Below the pieces are notes generated by a model. That model saw only the letters and a list, made by a program, of their open reading frames with translations. It did no database searches and was not told the origin of the DNA. Made by a program: the position numbers and the translations under genes. Shown piece by piece: positions 17,834-26,583 of a stretch of 64,000 bases of DNA; position 1 is the first letter of the stretch; each line of letters opens with the position of its first letter. Source of the stretch: an uncultured Sulfitobacter sp. (GTDB lineage Bacteria > Pseudomonadota > Alphaproteobacteria > Rhodobacterales > Rhodobacteraceae). The stretch covers positions 1-64,000 of the forward strand of contig CAJXSZ010000001.1 in the NCBI GenBank assembly GCA_913060815.1, written 5' to 3'.

Positions 17834-18387
17834 GCCTTGCCGAGACAAAAGCCGCCGCCCGCAAAGCCGCCTTTGCCGCGCGTAAGCCGCTGTTCGAGGC
17901 CGCAAATGGCGCGCAGTCGGGATATCTGAGCGAGGTTCTGGCGGGCTATCGCGGCGTGCCTGTATCAGGCTTCATGCCTATCCGCACGGAGATCGATCCG
18001 CGCCCGGCAATGGCCGAGGCGAGTGCGCACGGCCCCGTTGGAGTTCCCGTGATCGAGGCCGAAGCGCAGCCTCTGAAATTCGCCCGCTGGACGCCCGAAA
18101 CGGCGATGGTTTCGGGGCCATTCGGTGCCGCCGTGCCTGCGGTGCTTGAGTATTTCGAGCCTGAGATCCTAATCGTTCCGCTTCTCTCGTTCGACAGACG
18201 CGGCGGGCGCTTGGGCTATGGGGGTGGCTTCTACGACCGCACGCTGGAAATGCTGCGCACAAAGCGTGCGACGCTGGCGATCGGCTTTGCCTTTGCGGGT
18301 CAGGAGGTGGCAGCCGCACCACTGGAGGCCACGGACCAGCCGCTTGACCTGATTGTGACAGAGGCTGGGGTGATCGAGGTGGGGTGA
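17830..18387 (+). CDS. 5-formyltetrahydrofolate cyclo-ligase
   Basis: 185-residue ATP-dependent enzyme converting 5-formyl-THF to 5,10-methenyl-THF, rescuing a dead-end folate. The C-terminal motif GGRLGYGGGFYDRTL (about 121-135) binds the phosphates and Mg2+. The N-terminal AAARKAAFAARKPL is the usual start helix. The start is GTG inside the mgtE stop (GTGA overlap), so it depends on mgtE translation. In many proteobacteria this gene is by ssrS or zapA; here the mgtE link is different. Confidence 0.92.
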   Translation: MSLAETKAAARKAAFAARKPLFEAANGAQSGYLSEVLAGYRGVPVSGFMPIRTEIDPRPAMAEASAHGPVGVPVIEAEAQPLKFARWTPETAMVSGPFGAAVPAVLEYFEPEILIVPLLSFDRRGGRLGYGGGFYDRTLEMLRTKRATLAIGFAFAGQEVAAAPLEATDQPLDLIVTEAGVIEVG

Positions 18388-18392
18388 GATAG

Positions 18393-18415
18393 TTTGCCCA
18401 TTTGGCTTGGGCAAA
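18393..18415. other. Hairpin after the folate gene
   Basis: TTTGCCC (18393-18399) and GGGCAAA (18409-18415) form a perfect 7-bp stem with a 9-base loop, 6 bases after the stop of the cyclo-ligase gene. No T-run follows, so it is not a canonical terminator but may protect or end the mgtE transcript. Confidence 0.45.
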
Positions 18416-18438
18416 TACTAGAAGTAGTCCGCTATGTG

Positions 18439-18476
18439 GGACTTTGCTGCGGTTTGCCGGCAATGTCCCAAAGTCC
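18439..18476. repeat. Inverted repeat in AT-rich spacer
   Basis: GGACTTTG (18439-18446) and CAAAGTCC (18469-18476) are exact inverted repeats separated by 22 bases that themselves hold GGTTTGCCGG. It lies in the spacer before the VPLPA-anchored protein gene. It could be a regulator site or a structured leader; there is no direct clue to which. Confidence 0.35.
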
Positions 18477-18618
18477 TCTTTAGGTCTTCAATTCATATGC
18501 AAGTTATGGGGTGATTATCTAATGCCGTGCAAATGGATTTCCTGAAAAGAAGCCACTAGACAGAAAAAAATTAATCGATAACGTCGATGTGTCGATCTTA
18601 ATAAATGGATTTTCGAGT

Positions 18619-19317
18619 ATGAAATTTGCACTATTAGGAGCTGCAATCGCTCTGTCTGCCGCCAGCTTTTTCCCGTCCGCTGGTCACGCAGCAACTTTGA
18701 AGGTTGTCTTTGAGCATACCCCAAGCAACGATGTCACGGGTCCACGCGGTGATCTTAAAACACGTCTGACGTTGTGGTTCGCAAACGACGACACCACTGG
18801 GGCGCGCAACGGCTTTACTGGCAATGAACTAGTCGCTCGCCAATGGACGGATACCGATGCTTTGGGGACTGAAGGCGTTGTAAAGGGTCGCAACGGCTTT
18901 GCAGGGACGGGTTTGCTCGACAGCACGGCTTTGGACAACAGCAACATGACATTCGGGGCTTACCGCAATTTTGCATTGAATGAGACGATTGAGACCTTTG
19001 GATACAATGGCCTGATAGGGAGCGGGGGTAGATTTGGTTTCGAGGAAAGCGCCCAAGGTGCCAGCGGTAAATCAATTCTGACCGGCTTTGTTGATAGTGC
19101 AAATCGCTTTTCACTCAGCGTTGATTTGAACCAAGACGGGACTTATGATGAAACCGCATTGCGGTTATTTAATGTTTTGAACTTAACCGAGTTTAGTCAG
19201 ACTTCGACGTCGTTTTCACCTGTCGGGCCAATGCCATCAGTCCCTCTGCCTGCAGGTGGATTACTTTTGCTGACGGGTGTAGCAGGATTTGCTGCCTTCA
19301 AGCGCCGCAAAAGCTGA
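18619..19317 (+). CDS. Secreted protein with VPLPA-CTERM sorting signal
   Basis: 232 residues. Signal peptide at 1-24 (ending AGHA), then a beta-rich, Asn/Gly/Thr-rich body without a recognised enzyme motif, including DLNQDGTYDE, a possible calcium loop. The C-terminus is a textbook exosortase tripartite signal: VPLPAGG, hydrophobic helix, and basic tail FKRRKS. Such proteins are processed by an exosortase (XrtD type in roseobacters) and linked to exopolysaccharide or surface layers; no exosortase gene is in the window. Start Met at 18619 precedes the signal peptide; the 10-residue longer frame is unlikely. The gene and its flanks are AT-richer than neighbours. Confidence 0.82.
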   Translation: MKFALLGAAIALSAASFFPSAGHAATLKVVFEHTPSNDVTGPRGDLKTRLTLWFANDDTTGARNGFTGNELVARQWTDTDALGTEGVVKGRNGFAGTGLLDSTALDNSNMTFGAYRNFALNETIETFGYNGLIGSGGRFGFEESAQGASGKSILTGFVDSANRFSLSVDLNQDGTYDETALRLFNVLNLTEFSQTSTSFSPVGPMPSVPLPAGGLLLLTGVAGFAAFKRRKS

Positions 19318-19382
19318 GCTGCTTACCTTTCGTAAACTACGCAAATCATTTTGAAGCCTTTATATCAGCGTGCCTGATAGTC

Positions 19383-19417
19383 CCAAGGGGTCTCGGTCGT
19401 TCCGATGCCCCCTTTTG
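19383..19417 (+). terminator. Probable terminator after the VPLPA protein gene
   Basis: AAGGGG plus CGG on the left pair with CCG plus CCCCTT on the right (about 19385-19415), followed by a short TTTT overlap. The hairpin is imperfect but lies 65 bases downstream of the stop in an otherwise empty region. Confidence 0.55.
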
Positions 19418-19549
19418 CTTTGAGGGTAAGCAGGCATACGTGCAGCACGCAGGATTGGTCACTTCGGGCTCAACGGCCACATTCGCAGCGCGACAGAACT
19501 TTCCACCTCTCCTCTTGCACCCAAAATCCGATAAGCGTACCCCAATCCC

Positions 19550-20362
19550 ATGAAAATACTATTTCTTGGCGATGTGATGGGCCGCGCGGGGCGTCGGGCG
19601 ATTACGGAAAATCTGGGCCGTTTGCGGACCGAATGGAAGCTCGATTTCATCGTGGTGAACGGTGAGAATGCAACCTCGGGCATGGGGCTGTCAGGCGCTC
19701 ATGCCAAGGATCTGCTTGCGGCAGGGGCCGATTGTCTAACGCTGGGCGATCATGCGTTTGACCAAAAGGACATGCTCGCGTTTGCAGCACAGGAGCCGCG
19801 CATCATTCGTCCGCTCAACTTCTCCAAAAATGCACCTGGCAAGGGCGCAGGCTTGTTCAAGACGCGTACTGGCAAGCAGGTCCTCGTGACTCAAGCCTTG
19901 GGGCAGGTGTTTATGAAGCGCCCGTTTGATGATCCGTTCTCGGCGCTGGATGCGGTGCTCAAGAAACATCCGCTGGGCGGGCTGGCGAATGCCATCATCG
20001 TGGACATGCACTGTGAAGCCACCTCGGAGAAGATGGCCATGGGGCATTGGTGTGACGGGCGTGCCTCGCTGGTCGTGGGGACCCACACCCATGTGCCGAC
20101 ATCTGATGCGATGATCCTGCGTGGCGGCACGGGCTACCTCACCGATGCGGGGATGTGCGGTGATTACAACTCCGTCATCGGGATGGAGAAGACCGAACCG
20201 TTGAACCGTTTTATCACGGGGATGCCAAAGGACCGCTTTACCCCTGCGAACGGGGAGGCGACCCTGTCGGGTGTCTACCTCGAGACCGACGACAAGACCG
20301 GCCGTGCCACACGCATTGTACCTGTGCGTGAGGGCGGGCTGTTGCAACAGAGCGCACCTTGA
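19550..20362 (+). CDS. TIGR00282-type metallophosphoesterase (YmdB-like)
   Basis: 270-residue dinuclear metal phosphoesterase. MKILFLGDVMGRAGR at the N-terminus, VVNGENATSGMGLS, GDHAFD, DMHCEATSEK, and GTHTHVPT give the expected Asp, Glu, Asn and His ligands. Homologues such as B. subtilis YmdB hydrolyse 2',3'-cyclic nucleotides and affect biofilm formation. No Shine-Dalgarno is seen before the ATG. The stop overlaps the TTG start of the next transporter gene. Confidence 0.9.
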   Translation: MKILFLGDVMGRAGRRAITENLGRLRTEWKLDFIVVNGENATSGMGLSGAHAKDLLAAGADCLTLGDHAFDQKDMLAFAAQEPRIIRPLNFSKNAPGKGAGLFKTRTGKQVLVTQALGQVFMKRPFDDPFSALDAVLKKHPLGGLANAIIVDMHCEATSEKMAMGHWCDGRASLVVGTHTHVPTSDAMILRGGTGYLTDAGMCGDYNSVIGMEKTEPLNRFITGMPKDRFTPANGEATLSGVYLETDDKTGRATRIVPVREGGLLQQSAP

Positions 20363-21297
20363 ACGCAGCGGTGCTGAGCCGCCGCGAGGTGTTGTGGTTC
20401 AGCGGGTTTCTGGTGCTCATGGGCGCAGGCTGGGGGGCGACGCAGCCCCTGACCAAGATCGCGGTGAGCACAGGGTACGGCGCGTTCGGCCTTCTGGTCT
20501 GGCAGCAGGTGTTGGGCGCGGTGCTTATGGCGCTGATCTGTGCCGCGCGCCGCAAGCCGTTGCCTCTGAACCGTGCTGCAATGCGTGCCTATCTGGTAAT
20601 CGCACTTGTCGGAGCGGTGTTGCCCAATTCAATCTCGTATACGGCGGCGGTGCATCTGCCTGCGGGGATCATGTCGCTGCTGCTGAGCATCATTCCGATG
20701 TTTGCCTTCGGTATTGCGCTGGCGCTGGGCAATGACAGCTTTGCATGGCGGCGCTTGGGCGGCCTTTGTTTTGGCCTGATCGGTGTGCTGATCATTATTC
20801 TGCCTGCCGTTGATCTGGGTGAGGCCGTGCCTGTGGGTTGGGCCGCGCTCTATCTGGTGACGGCGATGTTCTATGCGTTCGAGGGCAATTATGTGGCACG
20901 TTGGGGCGTCGCGGGGCTTGATCCATTTCAGCTCATGCTCGGGGCGTCACTACTGGGGTTTGTGATTGTGGCGCCCGTGATGCTGGCCACAGGCCAGACT
21001 ATTGCGCCGCTTTGGCCGATGCCGGTGCCGCAAGTCGCCCTGATCGTGGCGTCCGTCGTTCACGTGCTGGTATATGCCAGCTATGTCTGGCTGGTCGGTC
21101 GGGCAGGGGCCGTGTTTGCCGTGCAGGTGAGCTACATGGTGACAGGGTTTGGCCTGTTCTGGGCGTGGCTCGTTTTGGGGGAGGCGTTTTCGAACATGAT
21201 CTGGCTGGCGCTGGCGGCGATGTTTGCGGGCATGTATCTGGTGCAGCCGCGCCCCAAAGCAGTGCTTGAAGAGGCTCCTGCGATGGGCGACACTTGA
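20359..21297 (+). CDS. DMT-superfamily (EamA) transporter
   Basis: 312 residues, ten hydrophobic helices arranged as two EamA repeats (about 15-145 and 160-290). Typical glycine-rich motifs such as GAGWGATQP and LGEAFSN-type segments are present. Members export metabolites or amino acids; substrate unknown. It starts with TTG at 20359, overlapping the YmdB stop (TTGA). An alternative GTG lies 12 bases later in frame. It is followed 21 bases on by an SLC13 transporter. Confidence 0.85.
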   Translation: MNAAVLSRREVLWFSGFLVLMGAGWGATQPLTKIAVSTGYGAFGLLVWQQVLGAVLMALICAARRKPLPLNRAAMRAYLVIALVGAVLPNSISYTAAVHLPAGIMSLLLSIIPMFAFGIALALGNDSFAWRRLGGLCFGLIGVLIIILPAVDLGEAVPVGWAALYLVTAMFYAFEGNYVARWGVAGLDPFQLMLGASLLGFVIVAPVMLATGQTIAPLWPMPVPQVALIVASVVHVLVYASYVWLVGRAGAVFAVQVSYMVTGFGLFWAWLVLGEAFSNMIWLALAAMFAGMYLVQPRPKAVLEEAPAMGDT

Positions 21298-21318
21298 GCG
21301 GTCTTAAGGGGATGCCTC

Positions 21319-23088
21319 ATGCTTTTTGAACTTACCCAATTCTCGCAGGCGATCCTCGCGCTCACGGTTGTAGCGGTGATGTTCATCCTCTTTTTGCGCG
21401 AGACATTGCCGACAGAGGTCGTGGCGCTCTCTGGCGCGGCTGCTCTGCTGGCGATGGGGCTGTTGCCCTATGAGGACGCGCAGATGGTGCTGAGCAATTC
21501 CGCGCCTTGGACCATTGCCGCGATGTTTATTGTGATGGGTGCGCTGGTGCGCACTGGCGCGCTGGCGGTGCTCACGCAAATGGCAGAACGCTACGCCCGC
21601 ACCAATCCAAAGATGGCCGTGGTCGGCGTAATCCTCACAGTGATGGGGGCGAGTGCGATTATGAACAACACGCCCGTGGTGGTGGTGATGATCCCCGTGG
21701 TGGTGCAGCTCAGCAAGACGCTCGGCACGAAAGCTTCCAAGCTACTGATCCCGCTGAGCTATGCCGCGATCATGGGCGGCTCGCTCACGCTGCTCGGGAC
21801 CTCGACCAACCTGCTGGTGGACGGGGTGGCGCGCGCGCAGGGACTGGAGCCGTTCGGCATATTCGAGATTCTGCCCATCGGGCTGGTCGTCTGTGCGTGG
21901 GGGCTTTTGTATATGGGCACCATCGGGCGGCATCTGCTGCCCGAGCGCGACAGCATGGCGGGGATGCTGGGCGATCGCTCGAAGATGAAGTTTTTCTCCG
22001 AAGCCGTGATCCCGCACGAGAGCAACCTTATCGGGCGCGAAGTGCTGGATGTGCAATTGTTCAAGCGCGAAGGCGTGCGATTGATTGACGTGGTGCGGGG
22101 AGATGCCTCTTTGCGGCGAAACCTCAAGGATGTGGTGCTGCAAACGGGTGACCGTGTGGTGCTGCGCACGCAGATGGCAGAACTGTTGAGCCTTCAGGCC
22201 ACGCCCGAGTTGAAGCGGGTGGATCAGGTCTCGGCTGTGGAGACGACCACGGTGGAGGTGCTGATCACGCCGGGCTGCAAAATGATCGGGCGTTCTCTTG
22301 GCGCGTTGCGTTTGCGGCGGCGCTACGGGGTTTATCCGCTGGCCGTGCACCGTCGCAACCAGAACATCGGACGCCAGCTCGATGACTTGGTGGTGCGTGT
22401 GGGGGACACCTTACTGCTGGAAGGGGCAGCAGAGGATATTCAACGCCTGTCGGTGGATATGGATATGGTCGATGTGAGCACGCCGTCCGAGCGCGCCTAC
22501 CGCCGGGGCCATGCGCCGATTGCGATTGGTGCGCTGGTGGCGATTGTGGTGCTGGCGGCGCTGAATGTAGCGCCGATCCTGATGCTGGCGGTGATTGCTG
22601 TTGCAGTGGTGCTTGTGACAGGGTGTATCGACGCGGATGAGGCTTTCTCCTTCATCGACGGGCGCCTGTTGGCGCTGATCTTCTCGATGTTGTGTGTGGG
22701 GGCTGCGTTGCAGCATACTGGCGCGGTGCAATTGATTGTGGATGCGATCTCGCCCGCCCTTGGGGCTGTATCGCCTGCAGTGGTGATTTTCTGTGTATTT
22801 CTGCTCACCACGATATTTACCGAGATTGTGTCGAACAATGCGGTGGCTGTCATTATGACGCCGATTGCGATCTCTCTGGCGGATGCGCTGGGAATGGATG
22901 CGCGAGCTTTGGTGGTGGCGGTGATGATCGCGGCCTCTTGCGCCTTTGCTACGCCGATTGGCTACCAGACCAATACGCTGGTCTATGGGCCTGGCGGGTA
23001 TAAGTTCACCGACTTTATGCGGGTGGGGATCCCCCTGAACCTGTCGATGTCGGTGATTGCCAGTTTGGCGATACCTCTCTTCTTTTAG
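21319..23088 (+). CDS. SLC13-family permease with two TrkA-C (RCK_C) domains
   Basis: 589-residue anion/sulfate or dicarboxylate-type transporter of the SLC13 (DASS/ArsB) superfamily. N-terminal helices (about 1-200) contain NNTPVVVVMIPVV and TLLGTSTNLLVDG. A cytosolic middle (about 215-390) has two RCK_C domains, with KFFSEAVIPHESNLIGR and VETTTVEVLITPGCK. The second helix bundle ends with FATPIGYQTNTLVYGPGGY. The substrate is not predictable; sulfate or organic anions are likely. It faces a paralogue of nearly identical length on the opposite strand. Confidence 0.88.
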   Translation: MLFELTQFSQAILALTVVAVMFILFLRETLPTEVVALSGAAALLAMGLLPYEDAQMVLSNSAPWTIAAMFIVMGALVRTGALAVLTQMAERYARTNPKMAVVGVILTVMGASAIMNNTPVVVVMIPVVVQLSKTLGTKASKLLIPLSYAAIMGGSLTLLGTSTNLLVDGVARAQGLEPFGIFEILPIGLVVCAWGLLYMGTIGRHLLPERDSMAGMLGDRSKMKFFSEAVIPHESNLIGREVLDVQLFKREGVRLIDVVRGDASLRRNLKDVVLQTGDRVVLRTQMAELLSLQATPELKRVDQVSAVETTTVEVLITPGCKMIGRSLGALRLRRRYGVYPLAVHRRNQNIGRQLDDLVVRVGDTLLLEGAAEDIQRLSVDMDMVDVSTPSERAYRRGHAPIAIGALVAIVVLAALNVAPILMLAVIAVAVVLVTGCIDADEAFSFIDGRLLALIFSMLCVGAALQHTGAVQLIVDAISPALGAVSPAVVIFCVFLLTTIFTEIVSNNAVAVIMTPIAISLADALGMDARALVVAVMIAASCAFATPIGYQTNTLVYGPGGYKFTDFMRVGIPLNLSMSVIASLAIPLFF

Positions 23089-23100
23089 CGTTGCGTCCAG

Positions 23101-23144
23101 CGGGGCGCTGCCCCGGACCCCGGGATATTTTTGACCAAAAGAAA
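23101..23144 (+). repeat. Gene-end repeat, copy 1
   Basis: GGGGC-GCT-GCCCC hairpin (23102-23114) followed by a core CCCCGGGATATTTTTGACC and AAAAGAAA (23118-23144). The 27-base core is identical to copy 2 at 57725-57751. It lies 12 bases after the stop of the SLC13 gene, between two convergent genes. The hairpin plus T5 tract could act as a terminator. Similar intergenic sequences are, from memory, frequent in Rhodobacteraceae genomes. Confidence 0.75.
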
Positions 23145-23150
23145 TTGGCG

Positions 23151-24923
23151 TCAGAGAGGCCAAAAGACGAGAATGGCGGGGATAGAGACGGCGACGATGA
23201 TGATCTCCAGCGGCAGGCCAATGCGCCAGTAGTCTCCGAAGCTGTAGCCGCCGGGGCCCAGGATGAGCGTATTGTTCTTGTGACCGATGGGCGTGAGGAA
23301 GGCAGAGGACGCGGCGATTGCAACGGCCATCAGGAAGGGGTCGGGGTTTACGCCCATGCTTTGTGCCATCTGGATGCCTACGGGGGCTGCGACGATTGTG
23401 GTTGCCGTGTTGTTGAGCACATCTGACAGGGTCATGGTGACGACCATCAGCACGGTGAGGACCGCCCATGCGGGCATGCCTGCGGTCAGGCTGACGAGCG
23501 ATCCTGCGATGAATTCTGTGCCGCCTGACTTCTCGAGTGCCGCGCCGAGCGGGATCATAGAGCCCAAGAGCACAACAACGGGCCATTCGATATGCGTATA
23601 AAGTTCCGATAGGGGCACGATTTTGACCAGCACATATGCTACGACGACGATTCCAAGGGCGATAGGCAGGTAGATCAAGCCAAGGGACGCAGCTACGACG
23701 GCACCGGCAAAAAGGGCGATGGCAAGCCAGACTTTGCTGTTTTCTGTTACCGCGAGGCCGCGATCGGCCAGAGGGAGTACGCCAAGCCATTCTGTCACAT
23801 CATCGCCCGTGTCACGGGGTACGAGCAGCAAGAGGATATCGCCTGCCTCCAGCTCGGTCTTTCGCAGTTGTTCAGTAATTTTGCGACCACGGCGCGAGAT
23901 GCCCAAGAGCACGGTGCGCTGGCGCCAAGCAAGGCCCACGGCTTGGGCAGTGCGTCCTGCGAGGCGGCTTTCGGCGGTGATGACGACTTCGATGATCTCG
24001 ACGCCATCGCCATCGGCACGCAAACGTTCTTCGCGCTGTTGGTCCGCCACGGCCAGATCGAGGGTCGAGCGGAATTCGTCCAGCGCGTCAGGTGTGGCTT
24101 CCAGCACGATGGCATCGCCTGCGCGCAGCTCCGCGTTCTGGGCACGGCCATAGCGGCGCTTGCCGTCGCGCATCAGGCCGATGATGGTGACATCCGATTT
24201 CTCGGCGGTTTCTTCCAGTTCAGACAAGCGTTTGCCGATCTGTTTGCTCTCTTCGGGCACGACCAGTTCGGCGATATATGCGTCGAGGTCTTCTGCCGTT
24301 AAAGCGCCATCGTCGCGGGCGGGAATGAGGCGCCAGCCGACAAGGGCGACAAAGATCAGACCTGCGATGGCTGCGACACCGCCCACAGGTGCGAAGTCGA
24401 ACATCTTGAAAGGTTCGCCGAGGCTTTCTTCGCGGATGGCGGCGATGATTATGTTGGGAGGGGTGCCAATGAGGGTCGCCATACCGCCCAGAATGGTGGC
24501 GAAGGAGAGCGGCATCAGCGACAAACCCGGTGCGCGGCCTGCCTTGCGTGCAGTCTGGATATCGACGGGCATCAGGAGGGCAAGGGCGGCAACGTTGTTC
24601 ATAAATGCGGACAGAATGCCGCCGACGGCTCCCATAAGGGTGATGTGCGCACCAAGTGAGCGGGAGGCATCTACAAGCGTGCGGGTGATCAGCAGTACTG
24701 CGCCCGAGCGGACCAGCCCTGCGGAGACAACCAGCACCAGCGCCACTACCAAAGTCGCAGGATGGCCGAAGCCGTCAAAGGCGTCTTTACTATCGACCAC
24801 GCCCAGCACGACTCCCGCCATAAGCGCGGAAAAGGCCACGATGTCATAGCGAAAACGGCCCCAGAGCAGGAGGCCGAACACAGCGCCAAAGAGCGCAAAG
24901 AGGATAATCTGGTCATTTGTCAT
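23151..24923 (-). CDS. SLC13-family permease with two TrkA-C (RCK_C) domains, second copy
   Basis: 590 residues with the same architecture as the facing gene: helices (about 1-205) including AFMNNVAALALLMP and TLIGTPPNIIIAAI, two RCK_C domains (about 215-390), then helices ending FLTPIGHKNNTLILGPGGY. The shared motifs NNxxxxxxMP and PIGxxxNTLxxGPGGY mark the two genes as paralogues, though the sequences have diverged strongly. Substrate unknown. The start at 24923 (MTNDQIILFALFG) begins directly with the first helix; the 95-residue longer frame has no support. Confidence 0.88.
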   Translation of the reverse strand: MTNDQIILFALFGAVFGLLLWGRFRYDIVAFSALMAGVVLGVVDSKDAFDGFGHPATLVVALVLVVSAGLVRSGAVLLITRTLVDASRSLGAHITLMGAVGGILSAFMNNVAALALLMPVDIQTARKAGRAPGLSLMPLSFATILGGMATLIGTPPNIIIAAIREESLGEPFKMFDFAPVGGVAAIAGLIFVALVGWRLIPARDDGALTAEDLDAYIAELVVPEESKQIGKRLSELEETAEKSDVTIIGLMRDGKRRYGRAQNAELRAGDAIVLEATPDALDEFRSTLDLAVADQQREERLRADGDGVEIIEVVITAESRLAGRTAQAVGLAWRQRTVLLGISRRGRKITEQLRKTELEAGDILLLLVPRDTGDDVTEWLGVLPLADRGLAVTENSKVWLAIALFAGAVVAASLGLIYLPIALGIVVVAYVLVKIVPLSELYTHIEWPVVVLLGSMIPLGAALEKSGGTEFIAGSLVSLTAGMPAWAVLTVLMVVTMTLSDVLNNTATTIVAAPVGIQMAQSMGVNPDPFLMAVAIAASSAFLTPIGHKNNTLILGPGGYSFGDYWRIGLPLEIIIVAVSIPAILVFWPL

Positions 24924-25323
24924 CCGCGCACCATGTTGCAGGCTGGGCCCGAGAGCAAGGGGAATGGGGCGGTGCAACAGCCTGATCTGGAACAGATTGG
25001 GATAAAGAGCGCAAAGCCGCTGTGAGGGTGGATTGAGACGCGTCACACCCGAGCGGGCCGCGTTCCGTCTGGCACTTGGAAGGCGCCGAAGTAGGAGTAA
25101 TTCGTGAACTGCGATGTGATGGTTGCATGCAGATGAAACAATGTGCGGCGCTATGTGCTGGTCGCTATGCGCACGGCACCGCACACCGCGCCGCCCACCC
25201 GCGCGCAATGATTCCGTATATGTGAGGCCTGCGGCAAAGGGGCGGTGCAGAGCCTTGCTCTCGGGGGGAGGCCTGACCTATAAGCGCGCCTGACACGATA
25301 GGTACACAGGACGGAGAGACATC
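24924..25323. other. 400-base divergent intergenic region without a gene
   Basis: Separates the second SLC13 gene (minus) from yebC (plus). Apart from GGAGAG before yebC I see no credible ORF, tRNA, riboswitch or strong terminator. A 71-residue open frame on the minus strand (24913-25128) has no ribosome site or plausible protein features. The stretch probably carries both promoters, but I cannot point to clear -35/-10 pairs. Confidence 0.5.
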
Positions 25324-26067
25324 ATGGCAGGCCATTCGAAATGGGCAAATATCCAGCATCGCAAAGGGCGGCAGGACAAGCTGCGCTCTAAAATGTTCTC
25401 CAAGTTCTCCAAGGAGATCACGGTGGCGGCCAAAATGGGCGATCCTGATCCTGACAAGAACCCGCGCCTGCGTCTGGCGGTGAAGGAGGCCAAGCAGGCC
25501 TCGATGCCGAAGGACAACATCGACCGCGCCATCAAAAAGGCGACAGGGGGCGATGCGGAGGATTACGAAGAAATCCGCTATGAGGGCTATGGCACCAACG
25601 GCGTTGCCGTGATTGTCGAGACGATGACGGACAACCGCAACCGCACGGCCTCGACTGTGCGTTCGACCTTCACCAAATACGGCGGCAATCTGGGCGAGAC
25701 GGGCAGCGTTGGCTTTATGTTCGACCGCAAGGGCGAGGTTGTGTACCCCGCCGAGGTGGGCGACGCCGACACGGTGATGATGGCCGCGATCGAGGCGGGC
25801 GCCGAGGATGTGGACAGCTCCGAAGATGGTCACGTGATCTATTGCGCGGATACCGACCTCAATGATGTCTCCACCGCACTCGAAGCCGAACTGGGCGAGA
25901 GCACCAGCACAAAGCTGGTCTGGCGTCCTACCACAACTACCGAGTTGGACCTTGAAGGTATGCAAAAGCTGATGCGGTTGATTGATGCGCTTGAAGACGA
26001 CGACGACGTGCAGCGCGTGACAGCCAATTTCGAGGCGTCCGATGAAGTCATGGAAGCGCTGGAGTAA
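25324..26067 (+). CDS. yebC: YebC/PmpR-family protein
   Basis: 247 residues, starting [18 protein letters not shown], the universal family N-terminus. [16 protein letters not shown] and [14 protein letters not shown] follow. The family is annotated as transcriptional regulators; recent work shows TACO1/YebC proteins relieve ribosome stalling at proline-rich sites. It is not next to ruvC, its partner in many proteobacteria. GGAGAG is 7 bases before the ATG, and a strong terminator follows the gene. Confidence 0.96.
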   Translation: MAGHSKWANIQHRKGRQDKLRSKMFSKFSKEITVAAKMGDPDPDKNPRLRLAVKEAKQASMPKDNIDRAIKKATGGDAEDYEEIRYEGYGTNGVAVIVETMTDNRNRTASTVRSTFTKYGGNLGETGSVGFMFDRKGEVVYPAEVGDADTVMMAAIEAGAEDVDSSEDGHVIYCADTDLNDVSTALEAELGESTSTKLVWRPTTTTELDLEGMQKLMRLIDALEDDDDVQRVTANFEASDEVMEALE

Positions 26068-26091
26068 CGCGTTACTCCAAGCCTTTTAAAG

Positions 26092-26127
26092 AAAGCCGCC
26101 CCAGAAATGTGGCGGCTTTTCTGTTTT
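26092..26127 (+). terminator. Intrinsic terminator of yebC
   Basis: AAAGCCGCC (26092-26100) pairs with GGCGGCTTT (26111-26119) around a 10-base loop, followed by TTTTCTGTTTT. It starts 25 bases after the yebC stop. Confidence 0.92.
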
Positions 26128-26140
26128 GTCATCAGCCCAT

Positions 26141-26168
26141 AAAAAAGCCGCCCTGTAGTGGCGGCTTG
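26141..26168 (-). terminator. Intrinsic terminator of the 82-aa protein gene
   Basis: On the minus strand AAGCCGCC pairs with GGCGGCTT, followed by a six-T tract (26146-26141). It is back to back with the yebC terminator and ends the minus-strand gene at 26198. The two stems are nearly the same sequence. Confidence 0.9.
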
Positions 26169-26197
26169 GACGTAGCGTTGGGGTAAGGTGGCTCGCT

Positions 26198-26446
26198 TTA
26201 GGTTGCCTCACCGATCGAGCGGAGCAATCCCCACAAACCGTTGGTTTCCGGGCGGCGTGCGCGCGGTTTGTCTGCCTGACTTGAGACTGTGGCAAGCAGA
26301 CGCTTTACTTCGTTCAGTTTTGCCAATGCCCCATGCCCGCCTGCACTGGCCTGCATGTTGAGGATCTTCGTCTGGGTCTCGAGTGCATTCGCAATGAGGT
26401 CCAACTCGCTCTGGCTGATTTCCAGCTTCTTTGTTTTATCGGTCAT
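26198..26446 (-). CDS. Hypothetical small cytosolic protein (82 aa)
   Basis: 82 residues, MTDKTKKLEISQSELDLIAN, then an Ala/Leu-rich helix pair (LETQTKILNMQ, ALAKLNEVKRLLATV) and a basic C-terminal segment with TNGLWGLLRSIG. Mostly helical, no membrane segment or signal. AAAGGA is 8 bases before the ATG, so 26446 is the start rather than the 36-residue longer frame. It has its own terminator, which supports a real single-gene transcript. No family recognised. Confidence 0.65.
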   Translation of the reverse strand: MTDKTKKLEISQSELDLIANALETQTKILNMQASAGGHGALAKLNEVKRLLATVSSQADKPRARRPETNGLWGLLRSIGEAT

Positions 26447-26583
26447 CTTCTTTTCCTTTATCTGAAATGTGCAGATAGGTGTTGGTACGGATATACGCCA
26501 GAGGCAGCGGTTCAGTTTCACGTGATATGATGAAATAATCGTGTATTCTGGCACCGTGGCAGCAAGACATTGAAATTAAGGCA

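Noticed and set aside
16409..17905. 498-codon minus-strand frame opposite mgtE
   Set aside because: His/Gln/Arg-rich composition typical of antisense to a GC-rich gene; mgtE on the plus strand is intact with all its motifs.
19758..19772. Partial match (TTTGACCAAAAGGA) to the gene-end repeat core
   Set aside because: It is inside the YmdB-like coding sequence, encodes FDQKD in frame, and lacks the hairpin and the rest of the core.
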